A DNA stretch of 64,000 bases from positions 1 to 64,000 of the forward strand of contig JFHF01000002.1 in NCBI GenBank assembly GCA_000648925.1, written 5' to 3'. The notes under the pieces are model-generated. The model worked only from the letters and a program-made list of their open reading frames with translations. It was not told the origin of the DNA and searched no databases. This stretch comes from Caballeronia jiangsuensis. Its GTDB lineage: Bacteria > Pseudomonadota > Gammaproteobacteria > Burkholderiales > Burkholderiaceae. The stretch's first letter is position 1, and the number at the start of each line of letters is the position of its first letter. Both the position numbers and the translations under genes were made by a program. Positions 48,967 to 57,944 of the stretch are shown in pieces.

Positions 48967-49827
48967 ATGAACGTTTATCTGTTGCAGGTCGTGAACGGCA
49001 TCGGCGTGGGCATGCTGTATTTTCTGCTCGCGGTCGGTTTGTCGATCGTGTTCGGGCTGTTGCGCTTCGTGAACTTCGCCCACGGCGCGTTCTATCTGTT
49101 GGGCGCGTACTTCTGCTATCAGGCGATGCAGTGGTCGATGAGCTTTTGGGCCGCGCTCGTCATCGTGCCCATCGTCGTCGGCGCGTGCGCGTGGATCGTC
49201 GAGAAACTCGTGCTGCGGCATGTCTATGCGCAGCAGCATGAGTTCCATATTCTCGCGACGGTCGGTCTCGCGCTCGTGATACAGGAGTGCGCGATCATCG
49301 TGTGGGGACCGCTCGGCGATAACGTGGCCGTGCCCGACATCCTGAACGGCGTCGTGATGTGGGGCAGCTTCATCTACCCGAAGTACCGCCTCTTCGTGAT
49401 CGCGTTCACGGCCGTGCTGGCGGGCGTTTTGTGCTGGGTGCTCGAAGGCACGCGCCTCGGCAGCGCGGTGCGCGCGGGCAGTGAATCGAGCGAGATGGTG
49501 TCGCTGCTCGGCATCAACGTGACGCGCATCTTCAGTCTCGTGTTCGCGCTCGGCGCAGGCACGGCGGCGCTGGCGGGCGTGCTCGCCGCGCCGATACGCG
49601 GCGTCGATCCGTTCATGGGCATCGAGGCGCTCGGCGTTGCGTTCGTGGTCGTGGTGGTGGGCGGCATGGGCAACTTTCTCGGTGCGCTCGTCGGCGGATT
49701 GCTGGTCGGCATCGTGCAAAGCGTGATGAGCACGCTATGGCCCGAAGGCGCGCGTCTCATGATCTATGTCGCGATGGCGGCGGTGCTGCTGCTGCGTCCG
49801 AACGGATTGCTCGGGAGGACCGCGTGA
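48967..49827 (+). CDS. livH: ABC transporter permease LivH type
   Basis: The 286-residue integral membrane protein begins VYLLQVVNGIGVGMLYFLLAVGLSIVFGLLRFVNFAHGAFYLLGAY-like sequence (positions 48970-49110), the LivH hallmark. The late loop with GTAALAGVLAAPIRG and VVGGMGNFLGALVGG contacts the ATPases. It is 83 bp after the binding protein, and its stop overlaps the livM GTG by four bases. Confidence 0.93.
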   Translation: MNVYLLQVVNGIGVGMLYFLLAVGLSIVFGLLRFVNFAHGAFYLLGAYFCYQAMQWSMSFWAALVIVPIVVGACAWIVEKLVLRHVYAQQHEFHILATVGLALVIQECAIIVWGPLGDNVAVPDILNGVVMWGSFIYPKYRLFVIAFTAVLAGVLCWVLEGTRLGSAVRAGSESSEMVSLLGINVTRIFSLVFALGAGTAALAGVLAAPIRGVDPFMGIEALGVAFVVVVVGGMGNFLGALVGGLLVGIVQSVMSTLWPEGARLMIYVAMAAVLLLRPNGLLGRTA

Positions 49828-50846
49828 ATTCCAAGCTCGATTCGAATACATTGGACGTGAGCGTGCCCCAACGATCCCTCAGGCATTCGCTGCATCGATA
49901 TCGGTTTCTGGTGCTCGCGGCGATCGTCGTCTGCATTCTGCCGATGACGATGCGTTCCGGATCGCTCGCCACCGAAGTGCTCGTCTATGCGCTCGCCGCG
50001 CTCGGCTGCAATCTGTTGCTCGGGCATACGGGCCTGCTGTCCTTCGGGCAAGGCATCTTCTTCGGCCTCGGCAGTTATAGCGCCGGTCTGATACTCACGA
50101 AGTCAGGACTGCAAGTACCGGTCGCGTTGCTCGGTGCGATCGTGACGGGTGCGGTCGCGGCGGCCATCGTCGGATGGTTCTCGATCCGTCAGCGCGGCGC
50201 GTACTTCGTGATGCTCACGCTGGCATTCGGGCAGATGTTCTACTTTCTCGCCTACACGACGCCCGATCTCACCGGCGGCGACAACGGCCTGCTCGATATT
50301 CCGCGTCCTGCCTTGTCGATCTTCGGTCAGCCGCTCGTATCGATCGCATCGCCGTGGCAGTACTACGCGTTCGTGGCGGTGCTGTTCCTGATCGCGTTCT
50401 GGCTGATGTTGCGCGTGTCGCATTCGGTCTTCGGCCGCACCTTGCTCGCGATCCGCGACAACGAAGCGCGCGCCGCTGCCGTTGGTTACGACGTGAGGCG
50501 CTTCAAGCTCGTCGCGTTCGTGGTATCGGGCGCGGTCACCGGGCTCGCCGGCGCACTGCACGCGATGATGACGGGTATCGCGCCGCTATCGAACATCGAC
50601 TATCACACGAGCGAGATGATTCTCGTGATGACGGTGATCGGCGGCACGGGCAATCTCTTTTCTTCCGTGCTCGGCGCGGCGTTCTATGTGCTCTTCGCCG
50701 ACTGGCTGTCGACACTCTGGCCGCGCTGGCTGCTGTTGCTCGGTCTCGTGCTGATCGCGGTGAGCCTCTTCATGCAGCGCGGTTTGTGGGGACTGGGAGA
50801 ACGCATCTGGCGCATGGTGAAGCGCGATCGGGGAGAGCCGGCATGA
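49824..50846 (+). CDS. livM: ABC transporter permease LivM type
   Basis: The 340-residue permease has NLLLGHTGLLSFGQGIFFGLGSY, RQRGAYFVMLTLAFGQM, TGGDNGLLDIPRP, and the EAA-type loop IRDNEARAAAVGYDVRRFKL, all typical of LivM. GTG 49824 has GGGAGG five bases upstream and overlaps the livH stop. It ends with ATGA coupling to livG. Confidence 0.93.
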   Translation: MNSKLDSNTLDVSVPQRSLRHSLHRYRFLVLAAIVVCILPMTMRSGSLATEVLVYALAALGCNLLLGHTGLLSFGQGIFFGLGSYSAGLILTKSGLQVPVALLGAIVTGAVAAAIVGWFSIRQRGAYFVMLTLAFGQMFYFLAYTTPDLTGGDNGLLDIPRPALSIFGQPLVSIASPWQYYAFVAVLFLIAFWLMLRVSHSVFGRTLLAIRDNEARAAAVGYDVRRFKLVAFVVSGAVTGLAGALHAMMTGIAPLSNIDYHTSEMILVMTVIGGTGNLFSSVLGAAFYVLFADWLSTLWPRWLLLLGLVLIAVSLFMQRGLWGLGERIWRMVKRDRGEPA

Positions 50847-51610
50847 GCGTGTCGATACTGGAAGCGAAGGGCGTCGCGAAACGCTATGGCAAGTTCGCGG
50901 CACTCACCGATGTGCATCTGCGCATCGCAAGGAACACGGTGCATTCCGTCATCGGCCCGAACGGCGCGGGCAAGACCACGCTCTTTCATGTGCTGACGGG
51001 CACGGTGCCGATCACCGCGGGCAGTATCGTGTTCGATGGTCACGATGTGACGCACGAGCCCGATCACCGTCGCGTGAAGCGCGGCATTGCGCGTTCCTTT
51101 CAGGTGACGAGCCTGTTTGCGAATCTCCCGGTGCGCGAGAATCTGCGGCTCGCCGCGCAAGGCGTGGATTCGAAGCGCGCGCTCGATGCATGGACGCCGC
51201 CGCGTGGCGCGCTCGAACATCGCGATACGGTCGATGGCATTCTGGAGCGCCTCGCGCTGCAACGTTTCGCATCGACGCAGGCAAGCGCGCTGTCGCATGG
51301 TCAGCAACGACGCCTCGAAGTAGGCATGGCGCTCGCCGCGCGACCGAAGGCGATCTTTCTCGACGAGCCGACGTCGGGCATGGGCATCGACGATCTCGAC
51401 GACATGAAGCATCTGATCCGCAGTCTGCGCGAGGACTACACGGTCGTTCTGATCGAGCACAACATGGATATCGTGATGGACATCTCGGACACGATCACGG
51501 TGATGCAGCAAGGCCGCGTGCTCGTCGAAGGCAAGCCCGCCGATATTCGTGGCGACGAGCGCGTGCGCAGCGCCTATCTCGGCAACATGATCACCGGAGG
51601 CCGCGCATGA
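50843..51610 (+). CDS. livG: ABC transporter ATP-binding protein LivG type
   Basis: The 255-residue ATPase has Walker A GPNGAGKTT, signature SHGQQRRLEVGMAL (His in place of the usual Gly after Ser), Walker B AIFLDEPTSGMG and the LivG-specific ending GDERVRSAYLG. It is coupled by four-base overlaps to livM before and livF after it. Confidence 0.93.
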   Translation: MSVSILEAKGVAKRYGKFAALTDVHLRIARNTVHSVIGPNGAGKTTLFHVLTGTVPITAGSIVFDGHDVTHEPDHRRVKRGIARSFQVTSLFANLPVRENLRLAAQGVDSKRALDAWTPPRGALEHRDTVDGILERLALQRFASTQASALSHGQQRRLEVGMALAARPKAIFLDEPTSGMGIDDLDDMKHLIRSLREDYTVVLIEHNMDIVMDISDTITVMQQGRVLVEGKPADIRGDERVRSAYLGNMITGGRA

Positions 51611-52308
51611 TGCTCGATGTCGATAACATCCACGGCTATTACGGCAAGAGCCATATCCTGCAAGGCGTGTCGCTGAAGATAGGCGACGGCGAAACCGTTA
51701 CTCTGCTCGGGCGCAATGGCGCGGGCAAATCGACGACGCTCAAGAGCATCGCGGGCGTCGTGACGCCGCAGGGCGGCAGCGTGAAATTCAAGGGAGCCGA
51801 GCTCTCGAAGCTGCCGCCTCACAAGATCGCTGCGCGCGGCGTGTGCTTCGTGCCGGAGCATCGCGGCATCTTCAGGCTGTTATCGGTGGAAGAGAACTTG
51901 CGCCTCGGCGCGCGCAAGGACTCGCCGTGGCAGCTCGCGGACATCTATCGCATCTTTCCGCGTTTGCACGAGCGGCGCACGAACGGCGGCGGACAGCTTT
52001 CCGGCGGCGAACAGCAAATGCTCGCGATCGGACGCGCGCTGATGAATCATCCGCGTCTGCTGATGCTCGACGAGCCGGTGGAAGGACTCGCGCCGGTGAT
52101 CGTGGAAGAAATCGTCGCGCAACTGAAGCTGATCCGCAAAGCGGGCGTGGCGATTCTTCTCGTCGAACAGAACCTCGAAGTGTGCACGCAACTCGCCGAT
52201 CGTCACTACATCATCGAGCAGGGGCGCATCGTGTACGAAGGTGCGAATGATGCATTTATCGCCGATGAATCGATCAAGGATCGCTATCTCGGCGTTGGCG
52301 TCGTCTGA
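51607..52308 (+). CDS. livF: ABC transporter ATP-binding protein LivF type
   Basis: The 233-residue ATPase has Walker A GRNGAGKSTT, signature LSGGEQQMLAIGRAL, Walker B LLMLDEPVEGLAP and VPEHRGIFRLLSVEENL, typical of LivF. It completes the importer (binding protein, two permeases, two ATPases). The next gene starts 36 bp later. Confidence 0.93.
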   Translation: MMLDVDNIHGYYGKSHILQGVSLKIGDGETVTLLGRNGAGKSTTLKSIAGVVTPQGGSVKFKGAELSKLPPHKIAARGVCFVPEHRGIFRLLSVEENLRLGARKDSPWQLADIYRIFPRLHERRTNGGGQLSGGEQQMLAIGRALMNHPRLLMLDEPVEGLAPVIVEEIVAQLKLIRKAGVAILLVEQNLEVCTQLADRHYIIEQGRIVYEGANDAFIADESIKDRYLGVGVV

Positions 52309-52344
52309 AGGTCGTATCAGCAACACTCAGCTCAGGAACTCTGC

Positions 52345-53616
52345 ATGCAAGCTCATGATCTGCCGGCGCTGGCCGGCTTGCGCATCGACGGTGCGCGTCT
52401 CTGGAACAGCCTGATGGAACTCGCGCGCATCGGCGCGACGCCAAAGGGTGGCGTATGCCGACTGGCGCTTACCCCGCTCGACAAGCAGGGCCGCGATCTT
52501 TTCGTCGCATGGGCGAAGGAAATCGGCTGCACGGTGCGCGTGGATGCGATCGGCAATATCTTCGCGCGCCGCGCGGGCACGCGCGACGATCTGCCGCCCG
52601 TGATGACGGGTAGCCACATCGATACGCAACCGACCGGCGGCAAGTTCGACGGCAACTACGGCGTTCTGGCGGGCCTCGAAGTCTTGCGCACGCTGAACGA
52701 CAACAACGTGCGCACGATAGCGCCGCTCGAAATCGCCGTATGGACCAATGAGGAAGGCTCGCGTTTCGTGCCGGTGATGATGGGCTCGGGCGTGTTCGCG
52801 GGCGCATTCACGCTCGATCATGCGCTGGCGCAGACGGATCGCGAAGGCGTATCGGTGCGCGATGCGCTCGCATCCATCGGTTATGCGGGCGAACGCGTTG
52901 CGGCGCACGACGTGGGCGCGTATTTCGAAGCGCATATCGAGCAGGGGCCGGTGCTGGAGGCGAACGACACGGTGATCGGCGTCGTGCAGGGCGCGCTCGG
53001 CCAACGCTGGTACGACGTGACGATCGACGGCATGGAAGCGCACGCGGGCCCGACGCCGATGGAGTTGCGCCGCGATGCGCTGCTGGCCGCCGCCGATCTG
53101 ATCCGCACGGTCAATCGCATCGCGCTCGATCACGCGCCGCACGGACGCGGCACGGTAGGCTGGGTGAACGTGCATCCGAATTCGCGCAACGTGATTCCGG
53201 GGCGCGTGAAGCTGAGCGTGGATCTGCGCGCCGCAGACGATGCCGCGCTCCTCGCGATGGACCGTGCATTGCGAGACGCGTGTGCGCAAGCGGGCTTGCC
53301 GGTGCAGGCAGACGAAGTTGTCTACTTCGCGCCGCAGCCGTTCGAAGCATCGCTGGTTGCTTCGGTGCGAGAGAGCGCGCAGGCGCTCGACCTGAACTCG
53401 ATGAATGTCGTGAGCGGCGCGGGACATGACGCCGTGTATCTCGCGCGTGTGGCGCCTGCGGCAATGATCTTCGTGCCGTGCAAGGACGGCATCAGTCACA
53501 ATGAAATCGAGGATGCAAGCGCCGATCATCTCGAAGCGGGCTGCAACGTTCTCCTGCAAGTGATGCTGCGCGCGGCGAATGCGTCTGATGAAGGCGTCGA
53601 AGGAGACGCGGCATGA
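52345..53616 (+). CDS. M20-family amidohydrolase (N-carbamoyl-L-amino-acid hydrolase-like)
   Basis: The 423-residue enzyme has the two-metal site of the AmaB/HyuC/allantoate amidohydrolase group: GSHIDTQPTGGKFDGNYG (His91, Asp102), TNEEGSRF (Glu136-Glu137), and FEAHIEQGPVLE. The dimerisation domain follows (GMEAHAGPTPMELRRDAL, NVIPGRVKLSVDLR), with the C-terminal SGAGHDAVYLARVAPAAMIFVPC. It would hydrolyse N-carbamoyl amino acids or ureido compounds brought in by the ABC importer. It overlaps the M81 gene by four bases. Confidence 0.9.
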   Translation: MQAHDLPALAGLRIDGARLWNSLMELARIGATPKGGVCRLALTPLDKQGRDLFVAWAKEIGCTVRVDAIGNIFARRAGTRDDLPPVMTGSHIDTQPTGGKFDGNYGVLAGLEVLRTLNDNNVRTIAPLEIAVWTNEEGSRFVPVMMGSGVFAGAFTLDHALAQTDREGVSVRDALASIGYAGERVAAHDVGAYFEAHIEQGPVLEANDTVIGVVQGALGQRWYDVTIDGMEAHAGPTPMELRRDALLAAADLIRTVNRIALDHAPHGRGTVGWVNVHPNSRNVIPGRVKLSVDLRAADDAALLAMDRALRDACAQAGLPVQADEVVYFAPQPFEASLVASVRESAQALDLNSMNVVSGAGHDAVYLARVAPAAMIFVPCKDGISHNEIEDASADHLEAGCNVLLQVMLRAANASDEGVEGDAA

Positions 53617-55094
53617 AGATTCTCATTGCGCGGATGAATCACGAGACCAATACCTTTTCGCCGGTCGCGACGCCGCTCGCGGCCTTCGGGCGCGAAGGCC
53701 CCTGCTATGGCGACGACGCGTATCGAGAGAATGCGGGCATGCGCACGGCGATGTCCGCGTTCATCGATGCCGCGAGGCGCGAGCATGCCGAGGTCGTCAC
53801 GCCGATATCGGCATCGGCGAATCCTAGCGGACGCGTGGCCGCTGCTGCTTATGACGCGATCTGCCAGGCGATCGTCGATGCCGCAGCAGGTTGCGATGCG
53901 GTGATGCTCGATCTGCACGGCGCGATGGTCGCGGAAAACTCGTCAGACGGCGAAGGCGATTTGCTCGAACGCGTGCGGCGCGCGCTGCCTCATGCGCCGA
54001 TCGCCGTATCGCTCGATCTGCACGCGAACGTCACGCAGAAGATGATCGACAACGCGGACGTGATAACGAGCTTCAAGACTTATCCGCACGTCGATATGTA
54101 CGAGAGCGGCGAGCATGCGGCGCGGCTCCTGCTCGATCTCATTCATGGCAAGGCGAAGCCCGTGATTGCATGGGCGCAGCCGCCGCTGCTCACGCACACG
54201 CTCAGGAGTTCGACCGCCGGAGGTGCGATGAAGCGCACCGTCGATGCCGCTCGCGCCGTCGAAGGCGAGGATGGCGTGCTGGCGGTGTCGGTACTGTCGG
54301 GCTTCTCGCTTGCCGATATCGACGCGCCTTGCATCAGCGTCGTCGTCGTGGCGAACGGTGCGCACGCGAAGGCGCAGGAAGTCGCGGACCGCATCGCGCG
54401 GCAGATCTGGGACGAGCGCGATGACTTCGTGTATCGCAGCGCGCCGCTTGCGCAATCGATACGCGAAGGCGCCGCACTCGCGCGCGAGACCGACAAGCCC
54501 GTGCTGCTCCTCGATCACGGCGACAACTGCATGTCGGGCGGCACATGCGACACGACCGATGCATTCGAAGAAGCGTTGCAGCAAGGTCTCGGTGGGATCG
54601 TCGTCGGGCCTTTGTGCGATCCCGAAGCGGTGGCGAAGCTCTTCGAAGCGGGCGAGGGCGCGACGGTCACGGTCGGCATCGGCAACAAGCTTGCAAGCGT
54701 GGCGTCGCGCGGAAAGCCGCCGCTCGAAGTGACGGGTATCGTGCGTGCGCTGACCGATGGCGAGTACATCATCAGCGGCCCGACCTACACGGGACAACGC
54801 GCGTACATGGGGCGCGCGGCGGTGCTCGAAACGCCGGCGGCGCGCATCCTGGTCACGGAGCGGACGCACGAACCGTGGGATCTGGGCGTGTTCGAGAGCG
54901 TTGGTATCGATCCGCGTGGCGCGCGGTTTCTGATACTCAAGTCGCGCATGTATTGCCGCCCGGTGTTCGTGCCGATTTCGGGCGGACTCGTCGAATGCGA
55001 TAGCCGTGGCGTCACGAGCTCCGACTACGGCCTTTTCCCGTTCGAGAACCTGAAGCGGCCTGTCTATCCGCTGGATTCGGGCATCGAGTATTGA
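53613..55094 (+). CDS. M81-family metallopeptidase (MlrC-like)
   Basis: The 493-residue protein matches MlrC/M81 by RMNHETNTFSPVATPL, VMLDLHGAMVAE, SLDLHANVTQKMIDNAD, SFKTYPHVDMYESGEHAA and the late LDHGDNCMSGGTCDTT. MlrC degrades linearised microcystin peptides in Sphingomonas, but most homologues act on unknown small amides. Placement with the carbamoylase-like amidase and importer suggests a peptide or amide breakdown pathway. Coupled by ATGA to the preceding gene, it closes the operon. Confidence 0.9.
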   Translation: MKILIARMNHETNTFSPVATPLAAFGREGPCYGDDAYRENAGMRTAMSAFIDAARREHAEVVTPISASANPSGRVAAAAYDAICQAIVDAAAGCDAVMLDLHGAMVAENSSDGEGDLLERVRRALPHAPIAVSLDLHANVTQKMIDNADVITSFKTYPHVDMYESGEHAARLLLDLIHGKAKPVIAWAQPPLLTHTLRSSTAGGAMKRTVDAARAVEGEDGVLAVSVLSGFSLADIDAPCISVVVVANGAHAKAQEVADRIARQIWDERDDFVYRSAPLAQSIREGAALARETDKPVLLLDHGDNCMSGGTCDTTDAFEEALQQGLGGIVVGPLCDPEAVAKLFEAGEGATVTVGIGNKLASVASRGKPPLEVTGIVRALTDGEYIISGPTYTGQRAYMGRAAVLETPAARILVTERTHEPWDLGVFESVGIDPRGARFLILKSRMYCRPVFVPISGGLVECDSRGVTSSDYGLFPFENLKRPVYPLDSGIEY

Positions 55095-55128
55095 TCGCGG
55101 GCGGGGTATTGCGTGACTCGGCACATCT

Positions 55129-55584
55129 TCATCGCTTCAATTCGAAGATGCTGTCGATCTCGACCGGGATGCCCATCGGCAACGTGTACACCCCCAACGC
55201 GCTGCGAGCCGGAAGCTTGTCTTGCCCAAACAATGTCAGCAAGAGGTCGCTGGCGCCATTGGCTACTTGCGGATGCCGGGTGAACGACTGATCGGCACGC
55301 ACGTACACGGTCAGTCGGCTGCATCTGTCGATGTTGTCGAGCCCACATGCCTGATCGACGCACGCGAGGATCATGAGCATCGTCAGACGCGCTGCGTGCT
55401 GAGCCCTTTCCAGAGACATATCGCCGCCAACTATTCCGACGATCGGCTTGCCATCCTCGAAGGGCCCGAGACCGGAGACGTAGAGTTGACTCCCCGAAAC
55501 GGAGACCGTTCGATAGGACCCGAGCGGGTCGATGGGCGGCGGCAATGCGAGGCCCGCTTGTGCAAGGCGTTCGGATACGTTCAT
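55129..55584 (-). CDS. RidA/YjgF family protein (second copy)
   Basis: The 151-residue protein is a longer Rid-family member of the YjgH/Rid-N type: LPPPIDPLGSYRTVSVSGSQLYVSGLGP, then ERAQHAARLTMLMILACVDQ and PARSALGVYTLPMGIPVEIDSIF. It probably handles reactive enamine or imine intermediates. It converges on the M81 gene (34 bp apart), so it might use products of that pathway. No strong ribosome-binding site precedes ATG 55584. Confidence 0.87.
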   Translation of the reverse strand: MNVSERLAQAGLALPPPIDPLGSYRTVSVSGSQLYVSGLGPFEDGKPIVGIVGGDMSLERAQHAARLTMLMILACVDQACGLDNIDRCSRLTVYVRADQSFTRHPQVANGASDLLLTLFGQDKLPARSALGVYTLPMGIPVEIDSIFELKR

Positions 55585-55625
55585 GTTCGACTCAGAGTGA
55601 CGTGATGAAACGATAACGTGCCGCC

Positions 55626-56540
55626 TTATCTGCGCGGCTGTCCAATGCCGAGGAGGTTGCCTTCGCTATCCCGGAACCAGGCGCCTCTTTCGCCCGCCGC
55701 TCCCTTCGACGGGTAATTCCCGTCTATCTCAGCGATCCCGTTGACGGTCTTGAGGCCGGGAAGATCGTATTCCTCGAACGTGACGCCCCTCTGTCGCAGT
55801 TCGCTGACGGTTGCCTCGATGTCGTTGACTTCCCAGCCCATTTGCGTGTGTGCGCCAGAGGCCGAACCGGATGATTGAAACAGTGTGAAGTAGCCACTGC
55901 CGCACTTGTAGCGCAGGCCGCCAGGCCGTTCTTCCACAGGTTCGAGGCCGAGCCGGGCCGAGTAGAAAGCTCTCGCCCGGGCGAGGTCTTGTGCCGGGAT
56001 GCGAGTCGAGACGTCGCTGTGATTGAGCATGGCCCCCGCGCCACGGGCAATCAGAAATTGGTCCAGTTGTTCGAACGTCTCCGGCATCGCCTCGTCCATT
56101 CCTTCGATGGCGATGTCGAGTGCTTCCTTCGACGGATAGAGTTCGCGCATCACCAGCAGCGTCTTGCCATCCTTCTCCTCGAAGGTCACGGTCGTGACGG
56201 CGCCGTCCTCGCTTTCCTCGTTGGTCCAGACGAGGCGGGCATTCGGCACGACTTCGAGATATGTGCCGAAGAACGCCATGGGCGCCGCCGCCTTCGGATG
56301 CGCAAACTCCAGACGATAGCCGCCGCCGACACGGACATCCTGTTCGCAAGAAAGCAGTGTCGCGCCGCTCGACTTCGGCACCCACCATTGCCTGAACAAC
56401 TCGGGCGTGGTCCACGCTTCGAACACGAGCCGCGGCGGGGCGTCGAAGATTCGCGTGATGACCATCTCGCGATCGGACTTTCGCTCCGACGTAGTACGGT
56501 TGTTCGCGCCGCCGGGCTCATTCTCTCTGCTTGCGACCAT
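55626..56540 (-). CDS. SRPBCC (AHSA1-like) and VOC/glyoxalase domain fusion
   Basis: The 304-residue protein joins two small domains. Residues about 24-165 are an AHSA1-like SRPBCC ligand-binding domain (ITRIFDAPPRLVFEAWTTPE, LFRQWWVPK, VRVGGGYRLEF). Residues about 171-304 are a VOC domain that starts with Met171 like a separate gene (LNHSDVSTRIPAQDLARARAFYSARLGLEP; AWFRDSEGNLLGI). Such SRPBCC and VOC proteins are normally encoded separately behind ArsR regulators. It overlaps the ArsR gene end by 23 bp. Small-molecule binding or stress-related roles are likely; the ligand is unknown. Confidence 0.85.
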   Translation of the reverse strand: MVASRENEPGGANNRTTSERKSDREMVITRIFDAPPRLVFEAWTTPELFRQWWVPKSSGATLLSCEQDVRVGGGYRLEFAHPKAAAPMAFFGTYLEVVPNARLVWTNEESEDGAVTTVTFEEKDGKTLLVMRELYPSKEALDIAIEGMDEAMPETFEQLDQFLIARGAGAMLNHSDVSTRIPAQDLARARAFYSARLGLEPVEERPGGLRYKCGSGYFTLFQSSGSASGAHTQMGWEVNDIEATVSELRQRGVTFEEYDLPGLKTVNGIAEIDGNYPSKGAAGERGAWFRDSEGNLLGIGQPRR

Positions 56541-56886
56541 CGCGTTTCTCCTTGCGTTTGAGTTCCTCGATGACGCTGTCCAGCGCGTCGAAGCGCGCGG
56601 CCCACGTCTGACGGTAGTTCTCGATCCAGGCCGACTCTTCTTCGAGGCGGCGCGAGCCCAGCCGGCAGGTTCGCACGCGCCCCACTTTTTCCGTGGTGAC
56701 GAGTTCCGCCTGCTCCAGTATGCCGATGTGTTTCCTCATACCGGTCAGGGTCATGTGGAACCGCTCGGCGAGATCGGTGACGGACGCATCGGCGCGCATC
56801 AACTGCTCCAGCACGCCGCGCCGGGTGGGATCGGCCAGCGCGGCGAACGAAGCATCGATTCGGGTTCTTTCAGAATACTGAGCCAT
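56518..56886 (-). CDS. ArsR-family regulator
   Basis: The 122-residue protein is a winged-helix ArsR/SmtB-type regulator: FAALADPTRRGVLEQLMRAD, VTDLAERFHMTLTGMRKHIGILEQAELVTTEKVGR. No metal-binding Cys cluster is visible, as in the ArsR subfamily paired with SRPBCC genes. ATG 56886 was selected at the conserved N-terminus (MAQYSERTRID); the frame is open upstream. It overlaps the SRPBCC-VOC start by 23 bp, so the two are coexpressed. Confidence 0.9.
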   Translation of the reverse strand: MAQYSERTRIDASFAALADPTRRGVLEQLMRADASVTDLAERFHMTLTGMRKHIGILEQAELVTTEKVGRVRTCRLGSRRLEEESAWIENYRQTWAARFDALDSVIEELKRKEKRDGRKQRE

Positions 56887-57065
56887 GTGGTTCAGTATTG
56901 CATGTCTGTCGGAGGCAGGCAAGGGAAGGCTTTCGTGGCGCAAAATCAGACTCATGGGTAACTCGCCGGAATCAGGGGTAAGCAGGATGTCAGCGAGGCG
57001 CGGATACTTGAACCGTGGCTTAAGCAACGGATCTCGTTCAGGCATCGCTCATCGAAGGACAATTC

Positions 57066-57872
57066 ATGACCCAGCTCGCTCACCCAGCTCATTCGCTGCT
57101 CGCTGAACTCGACGGCTTTCACGTCGACTTCAATTCCGCCGATTCGCGCGCCGACATCGTTCTGGACCGGCCGCCGTTCAATATCGTGTCGATGCATCAG
57201 CGCGAGCAATTGCGCCTGACGTTCGAAGCGCTCGACGCCAACGACGCCGTGCGAGTGATCGTCGTGCGCGCGAAAGGCGAGCATTTTTCCAGCGGCGGCG
57301 ATATCAAGGGCTTCATCGAGGCATCGCCCGAGCATGTGGCGAAGCTCGCGTGGAATATCGCGTCGCCGGCGCGTTGCAGCAAACCGGTCATCGCGGCGAA
57401 TCGCGGCTATTGCTTCGGCGTCGGCTTCGAGCTGTCGCTTGCCTGCGATTTCCGCATCGCAACAGAAACGACGCTCTACGCGCTACCCGAACAAAAGCTC
57501 GGGCAGATTCCCGGCTCTGGAGGCTCCGCGCGCCTGCAGAAGATGGTGGGCATCGGGCGCACGAAGGACATCGTGATGCGCTCGCGCCGCATCACGGGAT
57601 CGCAGGCATACGAATGGGGCATCGCGACGGAGTTCGTCGCCGATGCCGAACTGGAAAGCGCCACGGATTCGCTCGTGCGCGAACTGCTCGCGTTCTCGCC
57701 GCTCGCGCAGCGCACCGCGAAGAAGCTACTGAACGACACGGAAGATGCGCCGCTTTCAGTCGCCATCGAACTGGAAGGGCTCAACTACAGTCGCTTGCGT
57801 AGTTCCGACGACTTCCGCGAGGGCGTGGAAGCGTTCCATGAGAAACGCAGGGCCGCGTTCAAGGGTTCTTGA
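57066..57872 (+). CDS. Enoyl-CoA hydratase/isomerase (crotonase family)
   Basis: The 268-residue crotonase-fold protein has the oxyanion segment GEHFSSGGDIKGF, both usual catalytic Glu positions (GVGFELSLACDF and ALPEQKLG) and GQIPGSGGSARLQ. It would hydrate or isomerise an enoyl-CoA. ATG 57066 has a weak GAAGGAC upstream. It precedes the AraC regulator and molybdenum hydroxylase genes and the acyl-CoA synthetase, which together suggest a CoA-ester pathway for a cyclic or aromatic acid. Confidence 0.92.
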   Translation: MTQLAHPAHSLLAELDGFHVDFNSADSRADIVLDRPPFNIVSMHQREQLRLTFEALDANDAVRVIVVRAKGEHFSSGGDIKGFIEASPEHVAKLAWNIASPARCSKPVIAANRGYCFGVGFELSLACDFRIATETTLYALPEQKLGQIPGSGGSARLQKMVGIGRTKDIVMRSRRITGSQAYEWGIATEFVADAELESATDSLVRELLAFSPLAQRTAKKLLNDTEDAPLSVAIELEGLNYSRLRSSDDFREGVEAFHEKRRAAFKGS

Positions 57873-57944
57873 GCCGGAGCGGGTTTAAACTCGACCGAAA
57901 ATAAGCCGCGCAAAGCGGCAGCGGCATGGAGTGAGGCAAAACGA

